DNA of 64,000 nt from Cycas panzhihuaensis (Eukaryota; Cycadophyta): assembly GCA_023213395.1 (NCBI GenBank), contig CM041465.1, positions 157,921,741-157,985,740 on the forward strand, in the 5' to 3' direction. The notes below the pieces were generated by a model. It was not told the origin of the DNA and searched no databases. It was given only the letters and a program-made list of their open reading frames with translations. Made by a program: the position numbers and the translations under genes. Positions 31,919 to 42,416 of this stretch are shown here, piece after piece; position 1 is the stretch's first letter; each line of letters opens with the position of its first letter.

Positions 31919-33109
31919 ATGTTACCAATGGGGAAACCCGAGACCAAATATGTGCATGTGAGAAAGAATAAACAAAAGGAGAAAGAAAAAGTACCAGAAG
32001 AACAAAAAACACAGCCCCAAATGGTACAAATGGGAAAATTATTCAAAGGATTACTAGCCGAGGATATTCCAAGAATGTTGTTGCTGATGGAGAATCTGGT
32101 GAAACAGTTGCAATTAACTATTCCTCTATGTCAAGTAATCGACTGGATTAAAAGAGGGATATTACAACAAGGGATTACCAAAAGTCTGAAGAAAGTGATG
32201 CCATCATTTGACATGGATCCCATGGTGACGATTATGGTATTGGGGGAAACATTTCCAAAAGTGATCGTTGATGGGGGAGTAGCTGTGATTGTACTACCCA
32301 CCTCGACATGGCGAAAGTTGGGGAGCCCGAAACTGGAAGCTGCAACATATTCGTTAAAATTGGCCAATGAATTATTGGTGCGACCTGTGGGGAAGCTGGC
32401 CAACATCAAAGTGGATGTGACAGGGATCGTTGTGAAAATCGACTTTACAATTGTGGAAATAGAAAATGGTGCAACACCCTCTCCAGCCTTATTGGGGAGG
32501 CCTTGGCTATACAAGACCCAGTGTCTCAAAAACTGGAAGAACGTGACCTTCACCTTGTCAGGTGGTGGAAACGAAGTGGTATTACCAATGTTGGGGAGGA
32601 ATTCCATTGAGATGATACCTGACGAAGGATCCAGTACAATCGTTGTGAGTGAAACAATAGCCTCTTCCCTCGATGAAGAGAATCTTTACCATATGACCGA
32701 AGAACCTACCAAGTTAATCGACTGCCAAGAAGCTGAACCAACTCATTTTGGAGAAATTTATAACTCTTCAGATGATGAAAATGGGATGAGATTTGTGGAT
32801 TACTGGTTACAAGATGCTTACGAAGTAAATTCTTCTTCTCATAGGTGTAACTTATTATCTAAATGTATAACTGAAAACATTAATGATAATTCAGATTCTT
32901 TTGAATATATGATGACTAACGATAGCTCAGTAAATAACAGAAACCTAGACCAAAAACCCCCTAGTAAACTTAGTATTTTTCATAGCCTCCCTTCTACCTC
33001 AGGCGTGGGTCCTAAGGGAGATTCCCTATCCTCCCCCTTATTACAACCCAGGGAAGGAAGTAATATTCCTTCCTCATCTTCTTTAGAGGTATACCCGCCT
33101 AGCAACTGA
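31919..33109 (+). CDS. Gy2 aspartic protease with acidic tail
   Basis: 396 codons without a stop, in the gag frame. The N-terminal part is basic. The retropepsin-like fold runs from about residue 100 (DPMVTIMVLGETFPKVI) with active site IVDGGVAVIVLP, then YSLKLANELLVRPVGKLANI, VDFTIVE-like strands and LLGRPWLYKTQCL. The DGG triad replaces DSG or DTG, a variant I know from other plant gypsy proteases. Residues 215-396 are acidic and Ser-rich, ending at a TGA. Confidence 0.85.
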   Translation: MLPMGKPETKYVHVRKNKQKEKEKVPEEQKTQPQMVQMGKLFKGLLAEDIPRMLLLMENLVKQLQLTIPLCQVIDWIKRGILQQGITKSLKKVMPSFDMDPMVTIMVLGETFPKVIVDGGVAVIVLPTSTWRKLGSPKLEAATYSLKLANELLVRPVGKLANIKVDVTGIVVKIDFTIVEIENGATPSPALLGRPWLYKTQCLKNWKNVTFTLSGGGNEVVLPMLGRNSIEMIPDEGSSTIVVSETIASSLDEENLYHMTEEPTKLIDCQEAEPTHFGEIYNSSDDENGMRFVDYWLQDAYEVNSSSHRCNLLSKCITENINDNSDSFEYMMTNDSSVNNRNLDQKPPSKLSIFHSLPSTSGVGPKGDSLSSPLLQPREGSNIPSSSSLEVYPPSN

Positions 33110-33142
33110 TCTCTTCCAACAATTGGCGCCAAATCCAAGGGA

Positions 33143-33950
33143 ATGGAAGGGAAATCGGCAGAAAATACTTCTAGAGACTCCGGTCTAGGCAATAGGATAA
33201 CTATTCCAGAGGAAACAAACTTCGAAATTTATATTGGAAACCATGTTAAACCTTTCTATGGGGAACAATTATATAGGACCACTCATTTAACCCATTGCAT
33301 CGAATACTGGATGGAGCAAGAAAATTGGGATAAGAATCAATGGCAAAAGGATCTATTACTTACCTTACGAGGAACGTCTTGGTATTGGTACTTAGCCCAC
33401 CAAGCCACTCTCCAGGTTGGAAGGAGTTACAAGCTGCGTTTAGGCTTCGATTCGACCATCCCAAACACTTAAACATTCCATTATTCTATGTAGGCAAAAA
33501 CCCTAGTGAGCACATACAAAAATGCAAACAAGAATGGACATCTCTAGGTATACCAAAGGAAACCTGGCCTAATCACTTTTATCATACCTTAGAAAGGGTA
33601 GCAAAGGACTGGTTCCTAGGAAAAAAACAAAATCTGGATATAACTTGGGAAAGCCTTAAGGGATCTTTTATAAAGATTTTTATGCACTCGTCAGAAGACA
33701 AAAATATCGATAAAATCTTGAAAAATATTAGAAGAATGAGTATGAACTTAGAACAAGGAGTTATAGCAATGAATAGAGAGAAGGAAGAATCAACGTATGA
33801 TGAAAAAGAAGAAATCCCAAATTATCCTGCAGAATTCACGGAAGTCAATATTGGGGAAAGAAAAATAGAAGATACCCCTGGCCATAAAATCAGAAACAAA
33901 GAAGATATTGAAGTGACCAAATTGAAAACTACTAAAATTAATGTTGGAAG
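33143..33950 (+). pseudogene. Gy2 second gag-like domain
   Basis: Begins at ATG 33143 (MEGKSAENTSRDSG). It carries HCIEYWMEQENWDKNQW and LRGTSWYWYL, then changes frame at about 33410 and continues with FRLRFDHPKHLNIPLFYVG, HIQKCKQEWTSLGIPKETWP, FYHTLERVAKDWFL and ITWESLKGSFIKIFM. The WPxxFxHTLxxxAxxWF pattern is characteristic of retrotransposon gag capsids. It lies after protease and before RT, and the same order is seen in Gy1, so it is not a chance insertion in Gy2. Confidence 0.75.
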
Positions 33951-34706
33951 TAAAGAGGACCCTAAAATAATACGAATCGAAAACTATTGGAATAACCAAA
34001 TAGTAGCAAAGGCTCAGCAATTGTTTAAAGAATTTCGTGATGTATTCGCATGGTCATATAAAGACCTGAAGGGTATTCCCCCAGAAATGGGAATGCATCA
34101 CATTGATTTGGTAGAAGAAGCAAAATCGGTAAAGCAGAGACCATATCAAATGAATCCTAAGTATAAAGAAAAGGTAAAAGCAGAGTTAGACAAAATGTTG
34201 GAAGCAGGGTATATCTACGAGATCGACTACAGTGACTAGGTGAGCCCTGTAGTAGTTCCCAAAAAAAACGGGAAAATACGCGTCTGTGTGGATTACAGAT
34301 AATTGAATAAGGTAACGAAGAAGGATCCCTTTCTGTTACCCTTTACAGAAGACATTTTGGAAGCCGTGGGGGGAAATGAGATATATTCCTTCACCAACGG
34401 ATTTAGTGGGTACAATCAAGTGTAGATTGCCCCGGAGGACCAAGCAAAGACTACATTCGTTATGGAATGGGGAACATATGCCTACAAAGTAATGCCATTC
34501 GGTCTTATGAATGCTCCGGCCACATTCCAGAGGATAGTGATCAATATATTCCGAAAATTAATAGGGGAAAGAGTGGCAGTCTTCCTGGGCGATTGGACGT
34601 TATATGGATTGATGAAAAATCATATGGAAAACTTGAGGGAGATGTTGCAGACATGCTAGGAAAATAAGTTATGTTTAAGTCCATAGAAATGTACCTTTTT
34701 GGTACT
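33951..34706 (+). pseudogene. Gy2 reverse transcriptase, N-terminal part
   Basis: FKEFRDVFAWSYKDLKGIPPE opens the RT region, followed by KQRPYQMNPKYKEKVKAELD, VVPKKNGKIRVCVDYR, FSGYNQV and MPFGLMNAPATFQR. The catalytic box region reads AVFLGDWTLYG, so the first Asp of the usual xxDD is Gly. In-frame stops at 34237, 34300 and 34423 fit W-to-stop and Q-to-stop changes. The CoC insertion cuts it at 34706, inside a KCTFLV-like block. Confidence 0.85.
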
Positions 34707-35088
34707 TGTTAGAAATAATGTTTAATGTGTGTGGTTAAGTAAAAGTGGGTCCTAGGATTATTAGTCATAGTCCTAATGTATTGGGGTCAAAGGGTCATTA
34801 TAATACTATGTAAAAGGATAGAAGCTTATTGGTCAAGATAGTGGTGTAATGCTATTGGTCAGGACAAAGGTATTTGTCCCACATGCATTACTTGTGTTGT
34901 ATAGTCTCCCACCTCTCTTGTATATAAAGGTGGTTGAAGTAGTGTATAGACACATCACATCATCAAGGCTTATATTGAGTCTTTGGTGTTCTTGGTATGT
35001 TAATGCATTCTGATTATATTGTGTCGATCTCTGGTTGTTGATATTATTCTTATGGTTGGTGAGTATTCTCCATGTTAAAATTCTAACA
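34707..35088 (+). repeat. CoC 5' LTR
   Basis: TGTTAGAAATAATG to AAAATTCTAACA, with TATATAAAG at 34921-34929 as a probable TATA box. It is followed at once by the primer site TGGTATCAGAGG (35089-35100). Confidence 0.95.
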
Positions 35089-35100
35089 TGGTATCAGAGG
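35089..35100 (+). promoter_or_regulatory. CoC primer binding site
   Basis: TGGTATCAGAGG abuts the LTR and matches the initiator tRNA-Met 3' end except for the last base. Confidence 0.85.
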
Positions 35101-37708
35101 AGGTTGCTTGCTAAGGCCTTTGTGTGCAGATAAAGAAGGAAGGAGACTCCATTAGGGCGATTGACAGAATGAAGATTTAAGAGGTTGCGTATTGAGGACG
35201 TTGTGGTGTTGAAGGGAGATTTGTGGACCTGCTGCTAGATTGAGGATTCAGATTGGGAAGATAAAGTCCCAAGGTGATTAATATTGCAGGACAGAATCTT
35301 TGCCAGGTAACTCTACTTGTATAAACTTGTGTGTAAAGAAATCATGTACTAGGGTTTGTCCCTTAAAGAAGTTGGAAGTAATTTATGATAACCGCTATAA
35401 GTCAAGAATCTGAGTGATGGAAATTAGAACAAGCTGATTGATGTTTGGAGGCTGTTCGTTGAGACTATGTTATGGTTGCTGTGTGTGAATCATAACATAC
35501 TAATAGAAGTCTGGTTGCCAGTGCTTATTAGCTGCCAACATTGATTCAAAGTTCAAACAATTTGTTTGAGTTGTTCATTTGGATCTACTGCCAAAACCCT
35601 GGTTTCTCATACATTTGTGCATCCGTGGTGATGCCCTAGACTGTCCACTCCAACAACGCTGCTTATCCTCCTACTTCTGTTGTTGTTTTGTTAAACAGTG
35701 TGGCCCTTATCGATGGAGAAATAATGTCAAGGGAAGGGTTTGCTGTAGTCCTCTCTCAACTACCTATCTAACTGGCAAACACGACTGCCTCCGCATCACG
35801 CTGCATCAGATATCACCCTGCATATCACTTGGCACTGTTATCCATGCCAGAAACTGAAGTACAATTAGAAGGCAACATTACCATAATCCAGCCACAAGGC
35901 AGGCTGTAGGAATTAGAATCATAACCCAACTGCATGGCAGAAACTAGAACAAACCGCTGTCATTTCTAGGCACCACTGTTGCGGTAATAAACAAGAGGAA
36001 TTCTGGTTGCCTGTGAAATAGACTGCAACCTATAAAAATCGTAAGGCTGTATAGTGTCTAGAGATTCATTCACTTGCTCCAATTAAGGCTTCTGAGGAAG
36101 AGGAGGTCTCTGCAGATTACCGAAGTACCTTCCATCGTCATCACGCTGGTCAGCAGATCCAACCTAAGAATGCACTGTGTGGAATCCCTAACACTTGTCT
36201 TCAAGCTTCTCACCGCCTAGTACAACCCAAATAGCCATCAGTATTATCCCACTCTAGTCATTAATGAAGGAAGAGTCATCTCAGAATGATGTGTGAAGAT
36301 AGGACCATCGTGAATCAAGACTGTGATTGACATCATCATCGGGACGCCCCGATTCATATATTCTCCTCACCTCTTGTTTGGCTCTGCAAAATCATCTTCG
36401 GAGTCGATAGTGTCCTCTGAAACTTATCTACATTCAATTCAGTTTCTGAAACAAAATTTAAAACAATACTGGTAGTTCAGCCATTAGCATACAAGGACAG
36501 AACAGCGTGAACAATAGTCTTGACAGTATTGACAGTTGGCTAGAAAAGTGACAGTGTTAGCAGTCTTGGCAGAAAAATCAATATTTGGGTAGTGCTGAAC
36601 AATGGCCTTTGAAAGATGTACAGGGCACAAATCCCTCTCTTCAATAGTGCCTAATTTGACTGTGCTTAAGCCTTTTTGATGTCATGACTAGGGTCTCTGA
36701 GAAGCATCCTAGGATTTAGGTCTATATACTCTAGAAGCGTGGTGCTCTGCCAGCTGCCAGCTCATTCTCCTCACAAGTTCTGCCTTGTCTTCACTTGGGA
36801 GTCCTGAAACCACACGTCTCGCGAAGGCATAAATAGAAGGAAATTGCAAATCGGGAGATCAAATCTGGGTACACAACTTTTCACAGAAGAACTGGGCACA
36901 GTAAATTGGGCAAAAGAGACCAAATCTGGGAAGTTGGAAATTGAGCCTCTATCATCTTTCATCAGGGTTAAAAGCGGGCAGTTACAAACCCAGAATCTGA
37001 AACGAAGATACAGTCTTCGTGGTCTTCCCGGATTACTTGATAAGAGAAAGGTCTGGCTGGATATTCAGTGGGCAATACAGAAAACGTTTTTTGCCGAGTA
37101 GGTAAACCAGGACGGAAAAATGTGTAGCCTGACTTAAAGGACGGAGGAGTTTTAAAGACTAAGTTTTCATCACTCGACTATAGAGGAATAGCAAGAGAGG
37201 GAGGACAATCCTCTTTTTCTGTGAAACAACTCATTATGAGATCGAATCGGGTCTGAACGGTCTTAGTAAACCTGTGACAACCCTTGTGATGACTAATGGC
37301 AGTCCTGACAAGTATTGTAGATGTTATCTAACACAAATCTGTTGAAGGATTAGTTATTGCTAGGGTAGACCTACAATTGCTGAGTCTTTTGTGCAGGCTA
37401 CGTCAACCTTGGATCCTGAGTGTTCCAACTAGAAGTGAACAGCCACTTTGAGATACCATAAAGAGCCTGAGCAAAAAGGTGAGATCAAAAGACCTTCTCC
37501 TTATTGCATGCACCTTTTCTCTGCTGAAGCACAGGTCTTGGAAACAATCATAAGTGGTATTCGCAATCATAACCACCCTTCTGACTTATAAGTGGAAATG
37601 CAAATCAGAGAATGAAACATTATCAAGTATTCAGGTTTTTGGTATTTTTCCGTTGATCTTCTTTTTGGCCAAAGTAGATATATTTTTTGATCCTCTCATT
37701 CATGCATC
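35101..37708 (+). other. CoC leader, 2.6 kb, no gene seen
   Basis: The short ORFs (such as 35579-35857 and 36844-37101) show no family signature. Its length is far beyond a normal copia leader of a few hundred bases. Its content is unexplained; it could hold packaging signals or captured sequence. Confidence 0.55.
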
Positions 37709-39125
37709 ATGGAGTTGAGTGACGTTATAGTCTTTGTGCTTGAAAAAAATGAATACTGGCTATCAGATCTCATCTTTCCCCTGCCCAAATATATTGGGAC
37801 TAATTTTCGTTTTTGGAAAATTAAGATGGAAAGCTTATTCATATTGAAGAAACTTTGGAAAACAGTTATGGGTACTGAAGTGGTTCATGAAACAGGGGAG
37901 GAAATTTTCAAAACGAAAAATAGAATTGTTATTGATGTGATACTTGCAGCCATTGATAGGGATAACCTTCCTTCTTCCTATCACTTTATTATCCAGGTTC
38001 TGCAGAATACCGGCTCAGCTGAGGACACTTGGAAACTACTAACAGAAGTGCCTGAAAAGGGACCTGAAGAAGTGCAACAGAAAATCAAAGGGCAAAGAAT
38101 CAAAGGAAGAAATTGAAGAGAAAAGAAAAAAGGGAAAAGCAGCGTGACAAAGCCATGACTCCATCAAATATCTTAAGTCTCATCAAGGAACCAGCTGTGG
38201 AGGCTGAAGATTCCATGCATCAATCTTTGCCGGTAATAGTTCATGGAGACACGAGTTGCCTAACAAAAGGTATGGATAATGTTATCCTAGTTTGTCTTGA
38301 CTGGTTGGTAGGAAGAATTCAAATGATGACAGGTCATACAGTGATTTGCATGTATTGGAAACTATCCATGATCTCCTTTAACTCAGTTACATCCTCCATT
38401 CTCATCTTTGAAAGAATCAAAATTCTAACAGCATATCTTACAACAACACTGAAAAGTTGTTCCCAAGAAAGAAGGAACATAAGGAGATTACCATATGATC
38501 AAAATCTTACTTGTCAAAATCATATTACCTTTTGGGTAGGTTACCTGATCATAAAAGTCAATCACATTGAAATGGTGTTCCATGTATGCATATCCATAAT
38601 CAGGAAGTATATGCATGTGAGTATCATGGAAATACTCATTATACTTAGTTCATGGAACCCTTTGAGTGACATGGAGAAAACAGGGTATATCACACAGCTT
38701 ACAAGAACTCGTCTCAAAAAATCCATTGCTTCAGGGGAGGATAATGATGTCTTACCGATTGACAATTCATTACTACATTTGGATAATGATGATATTGCTA
38801 ACATCTGTTTTGGTCACTCACATATTGAAGAAAGAGGAAGCAAATAGGTGATAGAAGACATACTTGATGGATACCTTGAAGATATCTTTGATGAGTACAT
38901 ACAGGATCATGCTGAATTACCCATCTTTCACTACTTGTTTTGCATATCCAAGGATTCTCAATTATGTGTGAAGTTGAAAGAGGCAAAGCTCGAGGATCGT
39001 TAGTTCAAAGGACTGCTTCAAAAACGACACTATAGGGTTGAAAACCAAGATCATACCCAAGACATGGTGTTCAAGACCTTTCCAAGATCAAGGCGATGGA
39101 GATTCAAAGAAGACAAAGTGCATTA
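37709..39125 (+). pseudogene. CoC gag-like gene
   Basis: The start at 37709 reads MELSDVIVFVLEKNEYWLSDL. FPLPKYIGTNFRFWKIKMESLF, KKLWKTVMGTE and LPSSYHFIIQVLQN follow, matching CoE's protein (FLPRPKCNGEDYFFWTIKMRCLF, LPSKFHFVIPMILH). Frameshifts begin at about 38080. The far end (about 39020-39110) reads KRHYRVENQDHTQDMVFKTFPRSRR, the same C-terminal signature as CoE. No zinc knuckle is visible. Confidence 0.75.
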
Positions 39126-39238
39126 GAGTTTATTGATAGTCATGTCAGTTTTGTCATGTTGTCTTTAATGTCTATAGTCTTAAATTCATGTCAAGTGTCA
39201 ATGTATGTCAAATTGTCCTTAGTTCAAACATTAAACAT

Positions 39239-39248
39239 TAAGGGGAGG
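39239..39248 (+). promoter_or_regulatory. CoC polypurine tract
   Basis: AAGGGGAGG lies directly before TGTTAGAAATAATG of the 3' LTR. Confidence 0.75.
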
Positions 39249-39629
39249 TGTTAGAAATAATGTTTAATGTGTGTGGTTAAGTAAAAGTGGGTCCTAGGAT
39301 TATTAGTCATAGTCCTAATGTATTGGAGTCAAAGGGTCATTATAATACTATGTAAAAGGATAGAAGCTTATTGGTCAAGATAGTGGTGTAATGCTATTGG
39401 TCAGGACAAAGGTATTTGTCCCACATGCATTACTTGTGTTCTATAGTCTCTCACCTCTTTGTATATAAAGGTGGTTGAAGTAGTGTATAGACACATTACA
39501 TCATCAAGGCTCATATTGAGTCTTTGGTGTTCTTGATATGTTAATGCATTCTGATTATATTGTGTCGATCTCTGGTTGTTGATATTGTTCTTATGGTTGG
39601 TGAGTGTTCTCCATGTTAAAATTCTAACA
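39249..39629 (+). repeat. CoC 3' LTR
   Basis: 381 bases matching 34707-35088 end to end, with TATATAAAG at 39472-39480. The GTACC target copy follows. Confidence 0.95.
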
Positions 39630-40303
39630 GTACCCTTTAGGAATCTATTAGGACACATCGTCAGCAAGCAGGGATTGCTAACGGATCCAGCCAAAGTATT
39701 TGCAATCCTACACTTTCCCATACCACTCACGAGGAGACAATTGAAAGGTTTCTTGGGTTTAACTGGGTACTACAGAAAATTTATCAGGGGATATGCATGC
39801 ATATCAGGACCCCTTGAGGAATTGTTAAAAAAGAGTATTGAATGGGAATGGATGGAAGAACAACAACAGGCATTCGAAGCATTAAAAAGAGCCATCATAT
39901 CGACACCTGTATTGCGATTTCCTGATTGGAAGAAAACCTTCCATGTACACGTGGATGCTTCACAATACGCTATTGGATGCATATTGGCCCGACCAAGTGA
40001 CGACAAGATAGATTATCCGATATACTTTGCAAGTTGGAAACTCACGAAAGCAGAACAGAACTATACCACGACGGAGAGAGAAGAGCTCGGGATGGTGTAT
40101 GCACTGCAGAAGTTTTGACACTACTTATTATCAAATCTATTCTTGTTCTTTGTGGACCATCAAGCACTGATGTACCTTGTGAATAAACCAATAATGAGAG
40201 GGTGAATCAGCAGATGGCTAATGTTGTTCCAAGAATTCTCTTTCAAAATCATTGAAACCAGGAAAAGTTCATATTACACCTGACCAGTTATCAAGAATTC
40301 CGA
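39630..40303 (+). pseudogene. Gy2 RT C-terminal part and RNase H
   Basis: Resumes the RT after CoC (LLGHIVSKQGLLTDPAKV), then RQLKGFLGLTGYYRKFI and LEELLKKSIEWEW of the connection domain. RNase H follows: FHVHVDASQYAIGCILAR (first catalytic Asp), YTTTEREELGMVYAL (catalytic Glu) and FVDHQALMYL (third acid). A stop at 40118 and a further stop at 40202 interrupt it. Confidence 0.85.
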
Positions 40304-41640
40304 ATGGGGAAAAGGCCACGAGAGTACCAGATGACTTTCCAGACGTGGCGTTGTTCTGTGTGGAGGCGCCCAATGCATGTGTATGAGGGGATACCAGAGT
40401 ATTTAGCAACTGGGGAGGTACCAGCAGAATTGGACTGCACGGAACTGCGAAATTTTGTCAAAAAAGAAGAGGCATATCAACTAATAAAAGGGGAATTATA
40501 TAAACTAGGACCAGATGAAGTGTTGCGGTGGTGCGTCCGGCCACACGAGATCAGCCAGATTATGTCCCAAGCACATGAAGGTGTAGCAGGTGGACACATG
40601 GGAAAATTAACAACATGGAGGAAAATTTTGATGTCCGGATTCTGGTGGCCATCTATGTTCGAGGACGTAAGAAGGTGGATTCAAGCATGCGACTATTGTC
40701 AACGGGTTGGGAAACCTAATCGACAAGATTTCCAACCCCTACATCCCATTCTAGCTCTGGCACTGTTCGAAAAATGGGGGCTCGACTTTGTTGGACCGAT
40801 TAAACCAACTGCCCGACGATCCAAAGCTCGATATATCCTAGTGGCAACTGATTATATGAACAAGTGGGTAGAAGCAAGAGCCTCGAGAAAAACAGATGCA
40901 GAAAGTACGGCCCGATTTCTGTACGAAGTGATTATTACGTGTTTTGGATGCCCTCTGAAGATTGTAAGTGATCAAGGAGCCCATTTTCTCAATCAAACCA
41001 TAGAGATATTGACATCAGCCTTCATGATAAGCCATCAGAAATCTACACCGTATTACCCAAGGGCAAATGGGCAAGCGGAAAGTTCAAACAAAATAATTGA
41101 AAACTACTTAAGGAAAATATGTGATGTAGGGAGATCTGATTGGGTTGAGAAACTGCCATCCGTGTTATGGGCCTTTAGAACAATCTATAAAAGATCAATT
41201 GGACAGACTCCATTCTAGCTTGTTTACGGAATAGAGGCCATTCTTCCGACCAAGTTCGAGATATCGAGCCTGAGAATCGCCATGCAATGTCGATTGGACG
41301 ATTTCCAATCCTTACGACAAAGATTGGAAGAATTGGTGTGGCTAGAGGAAAAAAGATATATGGCGAAATGGTTACAAAATATAGAGAAAAGACGGAAAAA
41401 GGCGTGGCGTGATCAACATCTATGCAAACCACAATTCAAAGAAGGTGACCAAGTGTTGCTCTACGACAACAAGTTCAGAATGCACCCTGACAAGCTCAAG
41501 ATGCGATGGTTAGGACCTTACATCACAGAAAAAATTTTCGAAAATGGATCTGTGCAACTACGGGAAATCGATGGGCCATTACTACCAACCTGAGTGAATG
41601 GTAGCAGACTAAAACCGTGCATTGAGTAGACTAGCCTACC
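40304..41640 (+). pseudogene. Gy2 integrase
   Basis: Nearly open. The zinc-binding HHCC domain is at about residues 90-130 (AHEGVAGGHMGK, CDYCQRVGK). The D,D,E core has LDFVGPI, IVSDQGAHFL and RANGQAESSNKIIENY. A stop at 41216 separates LVYGIEAILPTKFEI. The C-terminal part has KEGDQVLLYDNKFR and MRWLGPYITEKIFENG, the GPY/F module. No chromodomain follows. The catalytic triad is intact. Confidence 0.88.
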
Positions 41641-42416
41641 AGCCAGATCAACTGGTTGTACCATAGCGTGTTGCATGAAGTTGAGGCAAATCAAATTGTC
41701 TTGATACCAGAATGTAATCCAGTTCGGTATGGAAACAAAAATACAAAAACATTAAAAAACAGAAAAACAACCGTAACTCATATCATATACATAAGCAATA
41801 AGAGGAATCATCAGCAAAAAGGATATTATGACAAAAGGAATCAAGGATAAGATAAGAATTCTGTCAAAGAAATTTGATTTTTCACATACATATCGACAAA
41901 ATACATTGTATGTACCGAAAAAGTATGCTACCAAGTACGTACCGTGTAAAACAAGTCAAGTTACACTCTACGTACCGAAAAAGTATGCTACCTGGTACGC
42001 ATTGTGTAAAACAGGCCAAAATACACTATATGTACCAGAAAAGTACGCTGCCAGGTACGCACAATTAAAAAAGTGGATAAGTTAACCAGTTTACACTATA
42101 CGTACCTAAAAAAGTATGCAGTCGAAGTACGCATAGAAGAAAAAGGTTGAATAAGACAAAAGTATATATTACGTACCTGCAAGCATTCCTGCACGGTATG
42201 CAACAGGAAATCGAGGACGATTATGCTCGGATTCTCAACAGTAAGTAGCCGAGGGAAACCCTTGTGATTCAAGGAGAAAGGAGAACGAAATCCAGCTTCA
42301 AATAAGAGTGCATACTTCCAGAAAACAGTGACCATACTAGAAAAGGTACGCACGTAGGGTTCGTATCCGTACTTCCTGGTTATTTCAGTTTTATCTCTGG
42401 AATTCCATAGCCCATC
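41641..42416 (+). other. Gy2 spacer with minisatellite
   Basis: Non-coding interval between integrase and the extra ORF. The first part (41656-41700) reads MYHSVLHEVEANQIV, equal to the integrase tail of Gy1. A tandem array follows at 41903-42139. Confidence 0.6.
41903..42139 (+). repeat. 60-base minisatellite in Gy2
   Basis: Units start ACANTNTA at 41903, 41963, 42023 and 42093, spaced 60, 60 and 70 bases. Each contains GTACC, AAAAGTA and a second GTACG or GTAC motif. The units are 70 to 85 percent alike by eye. Confidence 0.85.

Larger units (their letters stand above)
34707..39629 (+). mobile_element. CoC: short pol-less LTR element in Gy2 RT
   Basis: 4.92 kb with 382- and 381-base LTRs, tRNA-iMet primer site, purine tract, and flanks GTACT (34702-34706) and GTACC (39630-39634). 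Joining the flanks restores Gy2 RT sequence. Inside I find a long leader and a broken gag-like gene but no protease, integrase or RT motifs. It must depend on another element for its enzymes. LTRs differ at roughly ten positions by eye. Confidence 0.9.

Noticed and set aside
32131-32607. 158-codon minus-strand ORF
   Set aside because: Antisense shadow of the Gy2 protease.
41903-42139. Regularly spaced repeats resembling a CRISPR array
   Set aside because: Units are contiguous tandem copies without unique spacers, in a plant retrotransposon, with no cas genes.
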